Part shown: positions 17,040-25,582 of the stretch, piece after piece
Numbering within the stretch: position 1 is the first letter of the stretch
Layout of the letters: each line of letters starts with the position of its first letter
NCBI GenBank assembly: GCA_016342755.1
Contig: JAEINS010000003.1
Location: 186,001 to 250,000 of the forward strand
Source of the DNA: Melioribacteraceae bacterium
GTDB lineage: Bacteria; Bacteroidota; Ignavibacteria; Ignavibacteriales; Melioribacteraceae
Direction of reading: 5' to 3'
Length of the DNA: 64,000 nt
Made by a program: the position numbers and the translations under genes
Notes under the pieces: model-generated
Databases searched by the model: none
Told to the model about the DNA's origin: nothing
The model's input: only the letters and a program-made list of their open reading frames with translations

Positions 17040-18180
17040 AGTTCTATTTGTAGATGATGACCAGAATATTTTGAATGCATACCGAAGAAATCTTCGTGGA
17101 AATTTTGATCTTACTGTAGCATTAGGTCCGATTGAGGCTTTAAAAATCGTGAGAGAAAAAGGTCCATTTGCAGTAGTTATTTCAGATTTTAAAATGCCTG
17201 TAATGAATGGAATAGAATTATTAAGTAAAATAAAAAATATTAATCCCGATACGGTAAGAATAATTTTAACAGGTCATGCAAATCTGGAAACCGCAATTTC
17301 AGCCGTAAACGAGGGAAATATATTCCGGTTTTTAACTAAGCCATGTCAGAAAGAACAGCTTTTAAAAGTCCTTTACGATGGTACAAGACAATACCAGTTA
17401 ATAAATAATGAAAAAGAATTACTGGACAAAACCCTAAAAGGAACAATAAAAGTACTTCTGGATATATTATCAATAGTAAACCCGTCAGCATTCAGTAAAG
17501 CGGCAAGAATTAGAAATCTTGCTGTACAGATTGGTAAAAGGATGAAACTAAAGGAACAATGGATAATAGAAATTTCGGCTCTTCTATCGCAAATAGGCTG
17601 TATTGGTGTTCCGGGTGAGATAATTGAAAAAATAAATCAGGGGCACAAACTTACGGAAAATGAAAAAGAGATCTTTTATTCACATCCTAATATTGGCATA
17701 AAACTACTCGAAAAAATACCCAGATTAGATGAAGTAAAAAAAGCTATTGAATTCCAAAACATTAGATATGACGGTTCCGGAGGAAAAGAAAAAGACTATA
17801 TTTCCGGGGATTCAATTCCATTGATGGCTAGAATGTTAAAAGTAATTAATGATTATGACATTTATTCCAGATACTCGAAAGAAAATGCCCGTATCCTGGA
17901 AATAATGAACAAAGACGTAGGTGCATATGACACGGAAATACTGCTTTCTTTAGAAGCTGTTGCTAATGGTCTGGCCGATGAATTAGAACTAAAATCAGTT
18001 TTTGTTACTGAATTAAAAGTAGGAATGATGGCAGCCGAAAATATTAAAGATGAGAGCGGTAAATTATTAATTTCAAAAGATACAGAAATATCATCAGCTA
18101 TTATTTTCAGGTTAAACAATTATTCAAAGATAAATAAAATTGTAGAACCAATAAAAGTATTAAGCTTAAAGGATAAATAA
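17032..18180 (+). CDS. Response regulator with degenerate HD-GYP domain
   Basis: The 382-residue protein has a receiver domain (VLFVDDDQNIL; phospho-Asp in VVISDFKMPVMNG; LTKPC) and an HD-GYP-like domain from about residue 140. The active sites are altered: the usual LLHDIGKIGIP reads LLSQIGCIGVP, so the metal-binding His-Asp pair is Ser-Gln, and the HH...GxGYP region reads EFQNIRYDGSGG. Cyclic-di-GMP phosphodiesterase activity is therefore unlikely; a binding or scaffold role is more plausible. The C-terminus has an extra about 60 residues ending in a small beta domain. ATG 17032 is chosen over upstream codons because MDKVLFVDDDQ begins the receiver and overlaps the previous stop as ATGGATAA. 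Confidence 0.88.
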   Translation: MDKVLFVDDDQNILNAYRRNLRGNFDLTVALGPIEALKIVREKGPFAVVISDFKMPVMNGIELLSKIKNINPDTVRIILTGHANLETAISAVNEGNIFRFLTKPCQKEQLLKVLYDGTRQYQLINNEKELLDKTLKGTIKVLLDILSIVNPSAFSKAARIRNLAVQIGKRMKLKEQWIIEISALLSQIGCIGVPGEIIEKINQGHKLTENEKEIFYSHPNIGIKLLEKIPRLDEVKKAIEFQNIRYDGSGGKEKDYISGDSIPLMARMLKVINDYDIYSRYSKENARILEIMNKDVGAYDTEILLSLEAVANGLADELELKSVFVTELKVGMMAAENIKDESGKLLISKDTEISSAIIFRLNNYSKINKIVEPIKVLSLKDK

Positions 18181-18627
18181 TTATCCTCTGGCTTTATCGA
18201 GCAGATCGTTAAGCTGTTTAACCTCGGATTTGGTAAGATTAAAAATATTTGTCACATCATCTTCATATTTATCCATTTCGGTTAATAATTCCAGCCCTTT
18301 TTGGGTAATCTTCAAATTTGCGCGTCTCCGGTCTTCTGAACATATTTCTCTTTCTAACAAATTTTTTTTCCGTAAACGTTCAACTATTCGCGATACATCG
18401 GGCATTTTATCAATCATTCTGGATTTAACATCATTCACGTTTATACATTTCGGATATTGCCCGCGTAAGATCCTAAGAATATTATACTGCTGTGTTGACA
18501 TATCATATTTTTTAAAAAATGACTGCTGAATAGAATTAAGCCAGCCATAAGTATACGGAATATTTATGGCCAGCTTTTGAAACTCGTTTTTAAACTTTTT
18601 TTGATGTATTTGAGTTTCCAATTTCAT
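18181..18627 (-). CDS. MarR-family transcriptional regulator
   Basis: This 148-residue winged-helix protein has the MarR pattern: a dimerisation helix, MSTQQYNILRILRGQYPKC, a recognition helix in SRMIDKMPDVSRIVERLRKK, and the wing CSEDRRRANLKITQKGLELL. MarR proteins bind small palindromes as dimers and usually repress neighbouring genes until a ligand or oxidation releases them. The gene begins directly after the yceI stop with no gap, so the two are cotranscribed. Two tandem ATGTT-N2-AACAT dyads upstream of yceI are the likely operator. Its 3' end abuts the convergent REC-HD gene. Confidence 0.9.
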   Translation of the reverse strand: MKLETQIHQKKFKNEFQKLAINIPYTYGWLNSIQQSFFKKYDMSTQQYNILRILRGQYPKCINVNDVKSRMIDKMPDVSRIVERLRKKNLLEREICSEDRRRANLKITQKGLELLTEMDKYEDDVTNIFNLTKSEVKQLNDLLDKARG

Positions 18628-19212
18628 TTACTTTTTATCCAGCTCAACATTTGCGTTAATTTCTATTGTTCTTCCAACTACAGCACCGCCTGTTTCTAAC
18701 AGTTTATTCCATTTTAAGTCATAATCAAATCTGTCTAACTCACCGCTCAACTTAAAACCTGCTTTAGTTGTTCCCCATGCAACTGCTGAACCATTATATT
18801 TTACATCAAGTTCAATTTCATTTGTAACACCTTTCATTGTAAAATCACCAACAAGTTTGTATTTGTTTTCGCTAATTTTTTTCATCGATTTACTTACAAA
18901 TGTTATTTTAGGAAATTCCGCGGTATTAAAGAAATCCGCAGCTCTTAAGTGTTCGTCTCTCTTTTCGTTTTCTGTATTAATGCTATTTACATCAATGCTA
19001 AAATTTATTTTTGCATCTGTAAAATCGTCATCAGTAACCGATTCAACCGAACCATCAAATATTTTGAAGCTTCCTTCAACATCTGTAATTACTAAATGGG
19101 AAACTGAAAATTTTACATTTGTATGCGAGACATCAAATTTCCAATTAGTTTGGGCAAATGATATTGTTGATAATAAAACTAGAAGTGTAATTATTGATTT
19201 TATATTTTTCAT
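18628..19212 (-). CDS. YceI-family periplasmic lipid-binding protein
   Basis: The 194-residue product has a signal peptide (MKNIKSIITLLVLLSTISFAQ) and the YceI lipocalin-like beta barrel: WKFDVSHTNVKFSVSHLVIT, RDEHLRAADFFNTAEFPKITF, and KLVGDFTMKGVTNEIELDV. YceI proteins bind polyisoprenoid or other amphiphilic lipids in the periplasm and are often induced by stress. AAGGAT precedes ATG 19212. The gene leads a two-gene operon with marR. The promoter region holds two operator-like dyads, suggesting control by the MarR protein. Confidence 0.93.
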   Translation of the reverse strand: MKNIKSIITLLVLLSTISFAQTNWKFDVSHTNVKFSVSHLVITDVEGSFKIFDGSVESVTDDDFTDAKINFSIDVNSINTENEKRDEHLRAADFFNTAEFPKITFVSKSMKKISENKYKLVGDFTMKGVTNEIELDVKYNGSAVAWGTTKAGFKLSGELDRFDYDLKWNKLLETGGAVVGRTIEINANVELDKK

Positions 19213-19258
19213 TATTTTATCCTTTCGGGTAGTTTATAAAAATGTTCACTGCAAATAT

Positions 19259-19285
19259 ATGTTCAAACATTATATGTTGCAACAT
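19259..19285. promoter_or_regulatory. Tandem ATGTT-N2-AACAT operator candidates upstream of yceI
   Basis: ATGTTCAAACAT at 19259-19270 and ATGTTGCAACAT at 19274-19285 share the same five-base arms; the second is a perfect 12-base palindrome. Their centres are 15 bases apart. They lie 47-73 bases upstream of the yceI ATG, in the expected promoter zone. The MarR protein encoded in the same operon is the natural candidate ligand; this is inferred. Confidence 0.65.
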
Positions 19286-19355
19286 TTAATTTTATAAAAA
19301 AATAGTTCTGTGATATTACTCACAAAACTATTACATAACTTAAGAACTTATTCTT

Positions 19356-19706
19356 TTAATCGTGAGGAACGGCAAAACTATCTATCGCGTCTTTTAGAGA
19401 TTTATAAACCTTTAACACATGCGATAATTTTGTAATCTCACAAATAATAAATTCAATACGTTCATTACAAACCAGTTTAAGATCAGCCCCAACACAATCC
19501 AGTTTCTTAAAACAGACAACCAATGTACCCAAAAAAGTGGAATCGATATAATGAGATTCAGTAAAGTCAACTATAAACTTATCATGTTCATCATCAATTG
19601 CGGCAATTAAAAACTCTCTAAAACTATCGGCATTTGCAAATGTTGCTTTTTTAAGATGAACTGTAATTACGGTAATACCGTCACGCATTTCTTTTTCAAA
19701 TATCAT
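19356..19706 (-). CDS. STAS-domain protein (anti-sigma-factor antagonist type)
   Basis: The 116-residue protein consists of one STAS domain, ITVITVHLKKATFANADSF, then IVDFTESHYIDSTFLGTLV, where the Ser of IDST matches the phosphorylated Ser of SpoIIAA/RsbV-type antagonists. Such proteins bind switch kinases only when unphosphorylated. ATG 19706 is preferred over TTG 19718 because GGGGG lies at 19712-19716. It is last in an operon with a second STAS protein and a SpoIIE-type phosphatase, whose substrate it may be. No RsbW-like kinase or sigma factor is in the window. Confidence 0.85.
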   Translation of the reverse strand: MIFEKEMRDGITVITVHLKKATFANADSFREFLIAAIDDEHDKFIVDFTESHYIDSTFLGTLVVCFKKLDCVGADLKLVCNERIEFIICEITKLSHVLKVYKSLKDAIDSFAVPHD

Positions 19707-19719
19707 TTCTACCCCCAAA

Positions 19720-20229
19720 CTAGTTTCCTAAATTAGATTTCTTTTCCACACTCATTTCCAATGCCTTAACTACATCAATAAAAGTATCACGGTTTTTTTC
19801 ATTTAACTCCATCAATTTACGATGGGCTTCCAATAATGTTTTGCCCATTTCAGTTGAGTTAACCAGACTTTCATTTGGGATATCTTCAAAATTCTCGTCA
19901 ATTGAATATTGTTTAACAATCTGAAAAACCATATCAAAACCAATGCTCTGAAGTAATTCTGTAATATTATTATTAGTAGAAACAATTACTGGTTTTGTAT
20001 TATGATTTTCTATTATAAACTCAGCATTTTTTGCAATCAGACCAAGGTTGGTACTATCTATATTTTCAGTATCAGAAAGATCAAAAAGAATATTTTCGAA
20101 CATATCTTTACTCATTATTCTATCAAGAAACTTTTTAAAGCCGCCGCAGTTTGTATATCTTATATCGCCGCTCATTTTAATAAAACAATGATTTTCGCTG
20201 TATGCACAATAATATTTTCCCTGACTCAT
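19720..20229 (-). CDS. STAS-domain protein with C-terminal helical extension
   Basis: The first about 105 of 169 residues form a STAS domain with the phospho-site motif LFDLSDTENIDSTNLGLIA. The remaining 65 residues are a charged helical tail (TLLEAHRKLMELNEKNRDTF) without a known domain; it may dimerise or contact a partner. The gene starts one base after the phosphatase gene and is followed after 13 bases by the other STAS gene, so all three are surely cotranscribed. The pair may be two outputs, or one antagonist and one regulator, of the same phosphatase. Confidence 0.82.
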   Translation of the reverse strand: MSQGKYYCAYSENHCFIKMSGDIRYTNCGGFKKFLDRIMSKDMFENILFDLSDTENIDSTNLGLIAKNAEFIIENHNTKPVIVSTNNNITELLQSIGFDMVFQIVKQYSIDENFEDIPNESLVNSTEMGKTLLEAHRKLMELNEKNRDTFIDVVKALEMSVEKKSNLGN

Positions 20230-20230
20230 A

Positions 20231-21562
20231 TTACTTCACTTTATAAATTTTCATTATAGTTATATCATCGGGGAAATCAGCATTTTCTTTAAGTTCTAAT
20301 TCACTAATTAATGAATTTATATCAGATTTGCCCGAGATTAATAATTCTTTAAGAAACTTTTGTTTATCCCTTAAATCTTCCTGTGGTAAAATCTCCAAAA
20401 CTCCGTCAGAAAAGAAGTATATAGATAAATCACCGCATAAATCAAGTTCAGAATCTTCATATTTAGAAAACTTAAATAATCCGACCGGAGTTGAACTTTT
20501 TTCTAAAACTCTGCATTCTTTACCGCAACTGCAATATGGATATGGAAATTGTCCGCCATTTGAATAAATTAATTTATCTTCTTTACTATCAATTACACCA
20601 AAAAACATAGTAGTATATTTTTCCAGATTTATTTCCAGAAGTTCTTTATTTAAGGATATTAGAACTGATGCGGGACTTAAAACCGTTCTGTCATTCTCTA
20701 AATGGAACTTCTCACAAAAATCATCAATAAACCTTTTAATTAGTACAGTTACAAAAGCGGATGAAGCTCCGTGCCCCGATACATCAGCAAAATAAAATCC
20801 GGTATATCTATTATCGATTCTAAAATAATCCACAAAATCGCCGCTTAATATTAAAGACGGATACAAAGCATGTTCAAAGTTATAGCCGTTTATTACTATG
20901 TTATTCTTAGGTAAAAATTTAGTCTGGATTTTTCTTCCCGCTTCTAAATCTTTTTCAATTTTATCCATCGATTCATTCAGACTATCATTAGCCTTAATTA
21001 ATTCTTTTGTTCTTTCTTCAACTTTTTTCTCAAGAGTACGGTTAAGCACGGATATTGTTATAATATCGTTGTATGATCTTAAAGCGGATATAACAGCGGT
21101 TAAAAGTTTTTGAGAAGACAGTTCGGTTTTTTCTTTATAATCGTTTATGTCATAATCAATTATAATCTGTTTTTCCGGTGCCTGACCGGGATAACCGGTT
21201 CTTAAAATAATACGGATATCTTTATCGTTAAGTTCATCTCTAATATATTTTACAAGCTCAAGTCCGCTGCTTTCAGTTTCCATTACAACATCTAACAGAA
21301 TTAACGCAATATTATTATTATGCAGTAATATTTCTCTGGCTTCACTACCGCTATACGCGCTTATAAAATCAAATTTTTTGTTTTGAAAAACAACATCATC
21401 TAAAACCAATTTGGTAACCGTGTGAACGTCTTTTTCGTCGTCTACAATCAAAATCTTCCACGATTGTTCATGCTCATAAGAATCTGCTGCCAATTGATCT
21501 TCTTCAGCAAAAATTAACTCGTCCTCAGAACCTGAACCAGCAAATATGTTTTCTTCACCCAT
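20231..21562 (-). CDS. Response regulator with SpoIIE/RsbU-type PP2C phosphatase output
   Basis: The 443-residue protein has an acidic N-terminal tail, a receiver domain (ILIVDDEKDVHTV; phospho-Asp in ALILLDVVM; ILRTGYPGQAPEK), a coiled-coil linker (about 185-215) and a SpoIIE PP2C domain. Metal-binding aspartates are seen in LSGDFVDYF, YFADVSGHGASSAF, YFFSDGVLE and DFPDDITIM. Such enzymes dephosphorylate STAS antagonists, so the two STAS genes directly downstream are the obvious substrates. The hybrid kinase 59 bases upstream is the likely phosphodonor. The receiver's TGYPGQAPEK/DYDINDYKEKTEL signature is typical of a subgroup often joined to other output domains. Confidence 0.9.
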   Translation of the reverse strand: MGEENIFAGSGSEDELIFAEEDQLAADSYEHEQSWKILIVDDEKDVHTVTKLVLDDVVFQNKKFDFISAYSGSEAREILLHNNNIALILLDVVMETESSGLELVKYIRDELNDKDIRIILRTGYPGQAPEKQIIIDYDINDYKEKTELSSQKLLTAVISALRSYNDIITISVLNRTLEKKVEERTKELIKANDSLNESMDKIEKDLEAGRKIQTKFLPKNNIVINGYNFEHALYPSLILSGDFVDYFRIDNRYTGFYFADVSGHGASSAFVTVLIKRFIDDFCEKFHLENDRTVLSPASVLISLNKELLEINLEKYTTMFFGVIDSKEDKLIYSNGGQFPYPYCSCGKECRVLEKSSTPVGLFKFSKYEDSELDLCGDLSIYFFSDGVLEILPQEDLRDKQKFLKELLISGKSDINSLISELELKENADFPDDITIMKIYKVK

Positions 21563-21621
21563 CTTAAAGTCTCAATTTTGTCATAAGATAACATTATGTA
21601 AATAATAATACAACATCAGAT

Positions 21622-24039
21622 TTAATCATTCAATTTTTCCGTTCTAAATCTGATAATAAATTTAACGCCTTTATTAATTTCGCTTTCTACCTCAACATCT
21701 CCCTTTAGTTTATCGCGGACAATATCAGAAAGGATATGAAGCCCCAAACCGCTTCCACCCTTGTCTCTTTTTGTTGTATAAAAGGGTTCAAATATTTTTT
21801 GCAAATTAACTTCTCCAATTCCCTTCCCGTCATCGGTATAAACAAACATAAGTTCGTTTCCTAAATGAGAAAACTGCATGCTAATTTTCCCTTTCTCAAT
21901 TTCTTCAAATCCGTGAACCAAAGAATTTATTATTAAATTATTGATTATATGCGATAAAGCACCCGGATAACTTTTAATTTCCAGACTCTCTGAACAGTCA
22001 ATATTAATCTCATGTTTAGTCTTCTTAAGCTTGGGTCTAAGACTTAAAAGTATATTATCAACATATTCTCTTAATTTAAATACCCTTAGTTCTTCACTTG
22101 TCTGATCAACCGCAACCTGTTTAAAACTGCTTATAAGGTTTGCAGCCCTGCCAAGATTTGGTAAAATTGAATCAGATACGGAAGATGCCATTTTTATATA
22201 GTCATCAAGAGACGATTTTTTTAGCTTATCCAATTCGAACAATTCTTTTAATTCGTTTGTCTTTTCCTCAAGATGTGAAGCAGCTGTAACCGCAATACCA
22301 ATGGGAGTATTTATTTCATGAGCTACGCCGGCAACCAATTCACCAAGTGCGGCCATTTTTTCAGTCTGCAAAAGTTGAGACTGAGCAAGCCTTAATTCCA
22401 TTTCAGCTTCCTTTTTCTCAGTTATATCCCTAACAACAGCTTCTATAACTATTTTGCCGCCCAATATCATTTCAGTCAGCCATACTTCTGCATAAAACGG
22501 AGTTCTGTCAAAATAACAGTGAACCCATTCAAACTTTGCACTCCCTTTTTCTAAGGCAATTTTTTTATACCGTTCAAAAAGCTCCATGGAGTTTTGGTTA
22601 TCAGGCTGGCGGACAGGAGAAAATTTAGCTATTTTGTTTCCCAATAAATCGTCTTGTGTCCGGCATCTAAAAACCTTTACAGCGGCAACATTACAGTCAT
22701 AAACTCCTTCATCGCTTAAAAGCATTATAGCATCGGAGTTTGCCTCAAAAAGAGTTCTAAACTTTTCTTCTGAATCATGAACAACTTTATGCATCTCCAA
22801 TATTTCTTTTGTTCTTTCATCAACTCTTTTCTCAAGCTCTTCATTCATTTTTTTTATTTGTTCTTCGGCCTTTTTTCGTTCACTTATATCCTGCTTTACT
22901 GAAACAAAATAAGTTATTTTATCTTCCTTGTTAAATACCGGAGTAATTGTCTGTTCTTCTATGTAAACATCACCATTTTTTTTCTGATTAATTATCTCGC
23001 CATACCAGACCTTCCCGGATAAAATTGTTTCCCAAAGATTATCATAGAACAATTTATTATGCTTATTGGAATGAAGAATGGACATATTTTTATACATTAT
23101 TTCTTTTCTTTCGTACCCGGTTAACTTAGTAAAAGCACTGTTGTTCCATACAATATCACCTCTAATATTTGAGATTACAATTGCGTTGGCAGCTGCTTCT
23201 AATGCGGCACTTTGTAAATTTAGAAACTCTTCAGTTTGTTTTTTCTCAGTTATATCTGTAATCAGATTCGCCAGATATATTGGTTCCTCATTTTCATCTT
23301 TTATTAAAAACACATTTTGCTGACAAGGTATAACTCCGCCGCTTCTTGGATTAACCGAAATTTCGCCCATCCATTTCCCGGTTTCAATAACTGTATTAAT
23401 AATTTTTTTTATAATTAGTTCACGTTCATCTTTAGGATAAAAATTAAGAAGACGTTTATTAATTAGATCTTTTTCAGATTTTACACCTAACAGTTTACAA
23501 AGCGCAGGATTTACATAAGTAATTATTCCATTCAATTCCGAAAGACAGAATCCCTGTCCCGATGTATCGGCAAAGGATCTAAAAATCGCGATTTCTTCAA
23601 CCCTCTCTTGTAAAGCCTCTTCAGCAGCTTCAAGCTTTATTTTCCGGTTTAACTCGTTTACTGCCTTCTCAATTACCGCAGGCATAATTTCAATAAAATT
23701 AGTATCTTTAATTAAATAATCGCGTGCACCAAGTTTCATCATTTCCACAGCAATAGATACATCGCCATAACCGGTTATTACTATAAATGTAATATCATCT
23801 TTTTCTTTTTGAAGTATTTTAATTAATTCTTTTCCGGTAATACCAGGAAGATTGTAATCCAGTATTAAAAGAACATTATCGTTATGCTTAATAAAACTCT
23901 TAATAAAACTAACATCGGTAGACAGTTGTACAGTATAATTAAGTCTTTTTAGTGTTTTCTGAATTAAGCGGGATAATCCTTCATCGTCCTCGACAATTAA
24001 AATTTTAATTTTTGAAAGATTATTATCCAGACTATTCAT
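21622..24039 (-). CDS. Soluble hybrid histidine kinase: REC-PAS-PAS-PAS-HisKA-HATPase
   Basis: The 805-residue protein has no membrane segment. An N-terminal receiver (ILIVEDDEGLSRLI; phospho-Asp in LLILDYNLPG) is followed by three PAS/PAC units at about 150-270, 275-395 and 425-545, each ending in a DITEKK or DISERKK linker. The HisKA acceptor is in ELVAGVAHEINTPIG, and ATP boxes are HIINNLIINSLVHG, DDGKGI and GGSGLGLHI. It lies 59 bases upstream of the REC-SpoIIE gene, so it probably phosphorylates that receiver and thus controls STAS dephosphorylation. An N-terminal receiver suggests an upstream input from another kinase. Confidence 0.9.
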   Translation of the reverse strand: MNSLDNNLSKIKILIVEDDEGLSRLIQKTLKRLNYTVQLSTDVSFIKSFIKHNDNVLLILDYNLPGITGKELIKILQKEKDDITFIVITGYGDVSIAVEMMKLGARDYLIKDTNFIEIMPAVIEKAVNELNRKIKLEAAEEALQERVEEIAIFRSFADTSGQGFCLSELNGIITYVNPALCKLLGVKSEKDLINKRLLNFYPKDERELIIKKIINTVIETGKWMGEISVNPRSGGVIPCQQNVFLIKDENEEPIYLANLITDITEKKQTEEFLNLQSAALEAAANAIVISNIRGDIVWNNSAFTKLTGYERKEIMYKNMSILHSNKHNKLFYDNLWETILSGKVWYGEIINQKKNGDVYIEEQTITPVFNKEDKITYFVSVKQDISERKKAEEQIKKMNEELEKRVDERTKEILEMHKVVHDSEEKFRTLFEANSDAIMLLSDEGVYDCNVAAVKVFRCRTQDDLLGNKIAKFSPVRQPDNQNSMELFERYKKIALEKGSAKFEWVHCYFDRTPFYAEVWLTEMILGGKIVIEAVVRDITEKKEAEMELRLAQSQLLQTEKMAALGELVAGVAHEINTPIGIAVTAASHLEEKTNELKELFELDKLKKSSLDDYIKMASSVSDSILPNLGRAANLISSFKQVAVDQTSEELRVFKLREYVDNILLSLRPKLKKTKHEINIDCSESLEIKSYPGALSHIINNLIINSLVHGFEEIEKGKISMQFSHLGNELMFVYTDDGKGIGEVNLQKIFEPFYTTKRDKGGSGLGLHILSDIVRDKLKGDVEVESEINKGVKFIIRFRTEKLND

Positions 24040-24069
24040 TTTAGAATCTCAATTGATATAAATTATTCA

Positions 24070-24699
24070 CTAATCGAAAGTTGCTAATCTATTTGAATCT
24101 AAAAGATGAAGTTTTATTTCATCCAAATGTTTTCTGTTAGTTCTATTCTCCGATAGCGGAGGTAAATCATTGAAAGCAAAAAAGCCAGCATCCATAGTTT
24201 CATTACTGGTTTTAGCTTCACCGCCAATCAAATCACACAGAAATATAATTTTAAAGGCATGAAAAAATTCCATGGGTCTGCCGTTTCTATTTGCGTCAAA
24301 TACAGCCACCAGTTTTTTTGCTTTAACTATATAGCCGCTTTCCTCAATTGTTTCTCTTTCCGCAACTTCCGAAGGTTTGTCGCCAACATCAGCCCATCCT
24401 CCCGGCATTGCCCAGCGTTCATCGGTTCTTTCCTGCACAAGTAATAGCTCACCTTTATCATTTACTACAGCGGCTCTAACATCAATTTTAGGTGTTGCGT
24501 ATCCGGGATGTGATAAAAATATTTCCTTCAAAACTTCGGCATCATAATTAGAATAATTGGCTGTAATTTCAGAAGCAATTTCTGTAAGCCGGTTATATCT
24601 TTCTGTATCGTAATTATCATTACTGAACGCAAGTCCGGTTTGCGCTAAAGCCTGTAATTCTCTTGCTATTTCCAGCCAGTTAAAATCTTTTTTATTCAT
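24070..24699 (-). CDS. Nudix hydrolase with N-terminal NUDIX_N domain
   Basis: The 209-residue protein begins with a helical NUDIX_N region (WLEIARELQALAQTGLAFS, about 5-65) and carries the Nudix box GGWADVGDKPSEVAERETIEESGY in the middle, quoted in parts: GGWADVGD then RETIEESGY. The first Glu of the GX5E pattern is Asp here, a change I believe is common in this subgroup. Members hydrolyse ADP-ribose or nucleoside-diphosphate-linked compounds; the substrate is not readable. The gene is 6 bases from the yceH homologue and 30 bases upstream of the hybrid kinase, on the same strand. Confidence 0.87.
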   Translation of the reverse strand: MNKKDFNWLEIARELQALAQTGLAFSNDNYDTERYNRLTEIASEITANYSNYDAEVLKEIFLSHPGYATPKIDVRAAVVNDKGELLLVQERTDERWAMPGGWADVGDKPSEVAERETIEESGYIVKAKKLVAVFDANRNGRPMEFFHAFKIIFLCDLIGGEAKTSNETMDAGFFAFNDLPPLSENRTNRKHLDEIKLHLLDSNRLATFD

Positions 24700-24705
24700 A
24701 CGTTT

Positions 24706-25353
24706 TCAAAATTGATTTTTAAATTTTTCAAATTCATTCCTAAGCTCATTTAATCCGTTCTTTAAGCTTTCTATTTCTTCTTTTAGCTCAACTATTTCAG
24801 AACTTTTTTCAACCGGTTTTGTACTTTCTTTTTCAATTCCCAGTGTATTGATAAATTCTTCGCCATGGAAAAGATGAAAATATCTATTCTCTTTTCTGCC
24901 AACTTCTTTTTCCAACTTTATTATAAAAGGACCATTTTCAGCAGTTGCCAGATCGTTTAATATTTTTTGAACTTCACCCAGGTTTTCGAATTGATGTAAT
25001 CTTGCAGAGCGGGAACGGATTTCGCCCGCTGTCTGAGGTCCGCGTAAGAAAAGTACAGTTATAACCGCAGTTTTTGCAGATTTGAAATCCATTTCTTGTG
25101 TAAATCTTTCTCTGTACTTAACCACTCTGCCACTTCCAAATACTTCAGTAATAAACCCCTTTTCAATAAGACCCTGTAAAGTTTCCTCAACATCTTCCTC
25201 ATCATACCCAACAACCGGTTCTCTATTCGATTTCTGATTGCAGGCAGTAGTAAGTGAATTTATTGAAAGCGGATAATATTCAGGTGTCGTTATTTTTTTT
25301 TCAATTAAACACCCAATTACTCTTACTTCCATTTCGTTTAACTTTATATCCAA
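24706..25353 (-). CDS. YceH family (DUF480) winged-helix protein
   Basis: The 215-residue protein has the DUF480/YceH hallmark region: LNEMEVRVIGCLIEKKITTP, YPLSINSLTTACNQKSNREP, and LRGPQTAGEIRSRSARLHQF. These correspond to two winged-helix units. The C-terminal 45 residues form a charged coiled coil (about 170-213). Function in this family is unknown; the fold suggests nucleic acid binding. The start appears to be TTG 25353 with GGGGAAG upstream; the next ATG (25332) has no Shine-Dalgarno. It is followed 6 bases later by the Nudix gene. Confidence 0.88.
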   Translation of the reverse strand: MDIKLNEMEVRVIGCLIEKKITTPEYYPLSINSLTTACNQKSNREPVVGYDEEDVEETLQGLIEKGFITEVFGSGRVVKYRERFTQEMDFKSAKTAVITVLFLRGPQTAGEIRSRSARLHQFENLGEVQKILNDLATAENGPFIIKLEKEVGRKENRYFHLFHGEEFINTLGIEKESTKPVEKSSEIVELKEEIESLKNGLNELRNEFEKFKNQF

Positions 25354-25527
25354 AATTATCTTCCCCGCAAATATTTAATTTTTCAATTATTCTGATTTCA
25401 ATATTAAAGAATTAGGCAAGTATAATAAGAATTGTAAAAGAAAGATACAATAGAAAGGATAATATTGATACTGTAACCAATGGATAAAACCATAATTACC
25501 GGGGAACTTTAGTCACCGCACTTTGTA

Positions 25528-25570
25528 AAAAAGCTGTTATGCCGATAAAAAATTTGCCGGCATAACAGTT
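25528..25570 (-). terminator. Strong terminator after dapD
   Basis: CTGTTATGCCG at 25534-25544 pairs exactly with CGGCATAACAG at 25558-25568 around a 13-base loop. On the minus strand the stem is followed by CTTTTTTAC. It lies 13 bases past the dapD stop and ends the lysine operon. Confidence 0.92.
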
Positions 25571-25582
25571 AATAATTTTGAT

